Positions 63,210 to 64,000 of a stretch of DNA of 64,000 nt are shown here, piece after piece; within the stretch, counting starts at the first letter, position 1, and every line of letters starts with the position of its first letter. Source of the stretch: Oligoflexales bacterium. Its GTDB lineage: Bacteria > Bdellovibrionota_B > Oligoflexia > Oligoflexales > RGVZ01. The notes under the pieces are model-generated. The model did not search any database. It saw only the letters and a list, made by a program, of their open reading frames with translations, and was not told where the DNA came from. The stretch covers positions 1 to 64,000 of the forward strand of contig CANILH010000004.1 of NCBI GenBank assembly GCA_947468665.1. Direction: 5' to 3'. The position numbers and the translations under genes are program-made.

Positions 63210-63239
63210 TTGACTACCGCTGCGTATTTAGTAGATAAT
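63210..63239 (+). promoter_or_regulatory. Promoter of the AAA ATPase gene
   Basis: TTGACT (63210-63215) with TAGATA at a 16-base spacing (63232-63237) or GATAAT at 18 (63234-63239), ending about 9 bases before the ATG. The 5' leader would be nearly absent. Confidence 0.5.
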
Positions 63240-63247
63240 TACGCATT

Positions 63248-64000
63248 ATGATTAATCGCGCCTGCAACATACTGAAATTTATAGACAAAAAAAAGTCAGT
63301 TTTTGTCTTCGGAGCCCGCGGTACTGGGAAAACGTCCTATTTGAAGGCGTTGCGCGAGAACAAATTAAAGAACTCTATTTATCTGGATTTTTTAAATAAT
63401 ACGACGTTTCGGCGATACTTTGAGAATCCAGATTTACTTATTGCTGAGGTTTCATCGCTCGTAGCAAAACATAAAACCATCGTCGTGATCATCGACGAAG
63501 TTCAGAAAATCCCAAAAATTCTCGATACTGTTCATCTGCTCATCGAAGAGCATCACGGTAATGTCGTATTCATTCTCACGGGATCGAGCGCCCGAAAATT
63601 AAAACGCGGCGGAGCCAATCTTCTCGCGGGGCGGGCTATTACTAATTACATGTATCCACTTTCTAGTCTCGAATGTGACATCGATCTGCCTCGGGCTTTG
63701 CAGTATGGAACTTTACCTGGCATCTATTTTTCTGAAGATATTGAGGTTGAAAGTCTCGAGACTTATATCAATACCTATTTAAGAGAGGAAATTCTCGAAG
63801 AGGCGTTGGTACGGAAACTTGAAACATTCATTCGGTTCATTGAGATCGCCGCGCAAATGAATGGCGAGCCCATAAATTTCACAAAAATCGCCAAGCAATG
63901 TAAAGTTAGCCCGAACACGCTAGCGGAATATTTTAGCGTCTTGCAGGACACACTCATTGCGCATCGCCTCGACGGCCACGATAAATCATTGAGAAGACAG
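63248..64000 (+). CDS. AAA ATPase of the DUF4143 (AAA_14) family, 3' end outside the window
   Basis: 251 codons open to the right edge. Starts MINRACNILKFIDKKKS. Walker A GARGTGKTSYL at about 22-32, Walker B TIVVIIDEVQKIPKIL, and the sensor segment ILTGSSARKLKRGGANLLAGRA, followed by the family's YPLSSLE and GTLPGIYFSEDIE, YINTYLREEILEEALV, and a helix-turn-helix-like region before the DUF4143 domain. Such ATPases are common in archaea and mobile regions of bacteria; their role is unproven. Adjacent to the palindromic repeats, with its own promoter. Confidence 0.85.
   Translation, partial: MINRACNILKFIDKKKSVFVFGARGTGKTSYLKALRENKLKNSIYLDFLNNTTFRRYFENPDLLIAEVSSLVAKHKTIVVIIDEVQKIPKILDTVHLLIEEHHGNVVFILTGSSARKLKRGGANLLAGRAITNYMYPLSSLECDIDLPRALQYGTLPGIYFSEDIEVESLETYINTYLREEILEEALVRKLETFIRFIEIAAQMNGEPINFTKIAKQCKVSPNTLAEYFSVLQDTLIAHRLDGHDKSLRRQ

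Overview
The window comes from the chromosome of a Gram-negative bacterium of roughly 50% G+C. It carries outer-membrane lipoprotein machinery (lgt, a LolC/E permease), many predicted lipoproteins and exported proteins, and an NtrC-type sigma-54 regulator. A long-N-terminus HU protein and a His-type (probably non-discriminating) aspartyl-tRNA synthetase add to this picture, which fits the Bdellovibrionota/Oligoflexia or wider former Deltaproteobacteria best. That placement is inference, because no rRNA gene lies inside the window. Most of the window is ordinary, densely packed core genome; the last 2 kb looks accessory.

Layout. Positions 1-286 (minus strand) are the promoter and leader of an rRNA operon whose genes lie left of the window: P1 with an AT-rich upstream region, a possible P2, and boxB/boxA. 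From 1.4 to 4.8 kb runs gpmI-mazG-rnhA, with start/stop overlaps, then rpsT with its own promoter and terminator. From 4.9 to 12.3 kb come a glycosyltransferase-like TPR protein with an S41 protease (minus), an exported TPR protein (plus), and a small unknown protein upstream of a NamZ-type muramidase (minus). A non-coding stretch at 12.3-12.8 kb holds a candidate structured RNA. From 12.8 to 20.6 kb lie an M14 peptidase, speE, a ribbon-helix-helix-like protein with an Asn-rich tail, an exported unknown, pepP, HU and a 593-aa unknown. A cyclic-nucleotide-gated K+-channel homologue (20.9-22.2 kb) converges on a complex I operon, nuoCD-E-F-G-I, that has no membrane-arm genes. aspS and a TPR gene follow divergently.

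From 31 to 41.7 kb are the sigma-54 regulator, an 830-aa helical-repeat unknown, an alpha/beta hydrolase lipoprotein, small membrane proteins, a DUF1573 protein, miaB and ffh. From 41.8 to 49.5 kb are an operon pairing a phage-tail-tube-like exported protein with a lipoprotein, then ridA, lgt, ruvC, hemB overlapping a split ThrE/YjjP-YjjB exporter, and two CheZ-like proteins. From 49.6 to 61.7 kb are an ALDH7 dehydrogenase, a LolC/E protein, a zinc-ribbon protein, dnaJ, panB, a ceramidase-like membrane protein, a PDZ protein, murB, a PuuD-like membrane protein with a separate lipoprotein cytochrome c, and an exported metalloprotease paired with a paralogue that has lost its zinc site. The right end (62.1-64 kb) holds a Phd-like small protein, three copies of a palindromic repeat with compensatory stem changes plus two other hairpins, and a DUF4143-type AAA ATPase cut by the window edge.

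The strongest candidates for undescribed biology are the palindromic repeat family with a second hairpin nested in one copy, the protease/pseudoprotease pair, the candidate RNA at 12.47-12.66 kb, the exported tail-tube-fold protein, and the two CheZ-like proteins.
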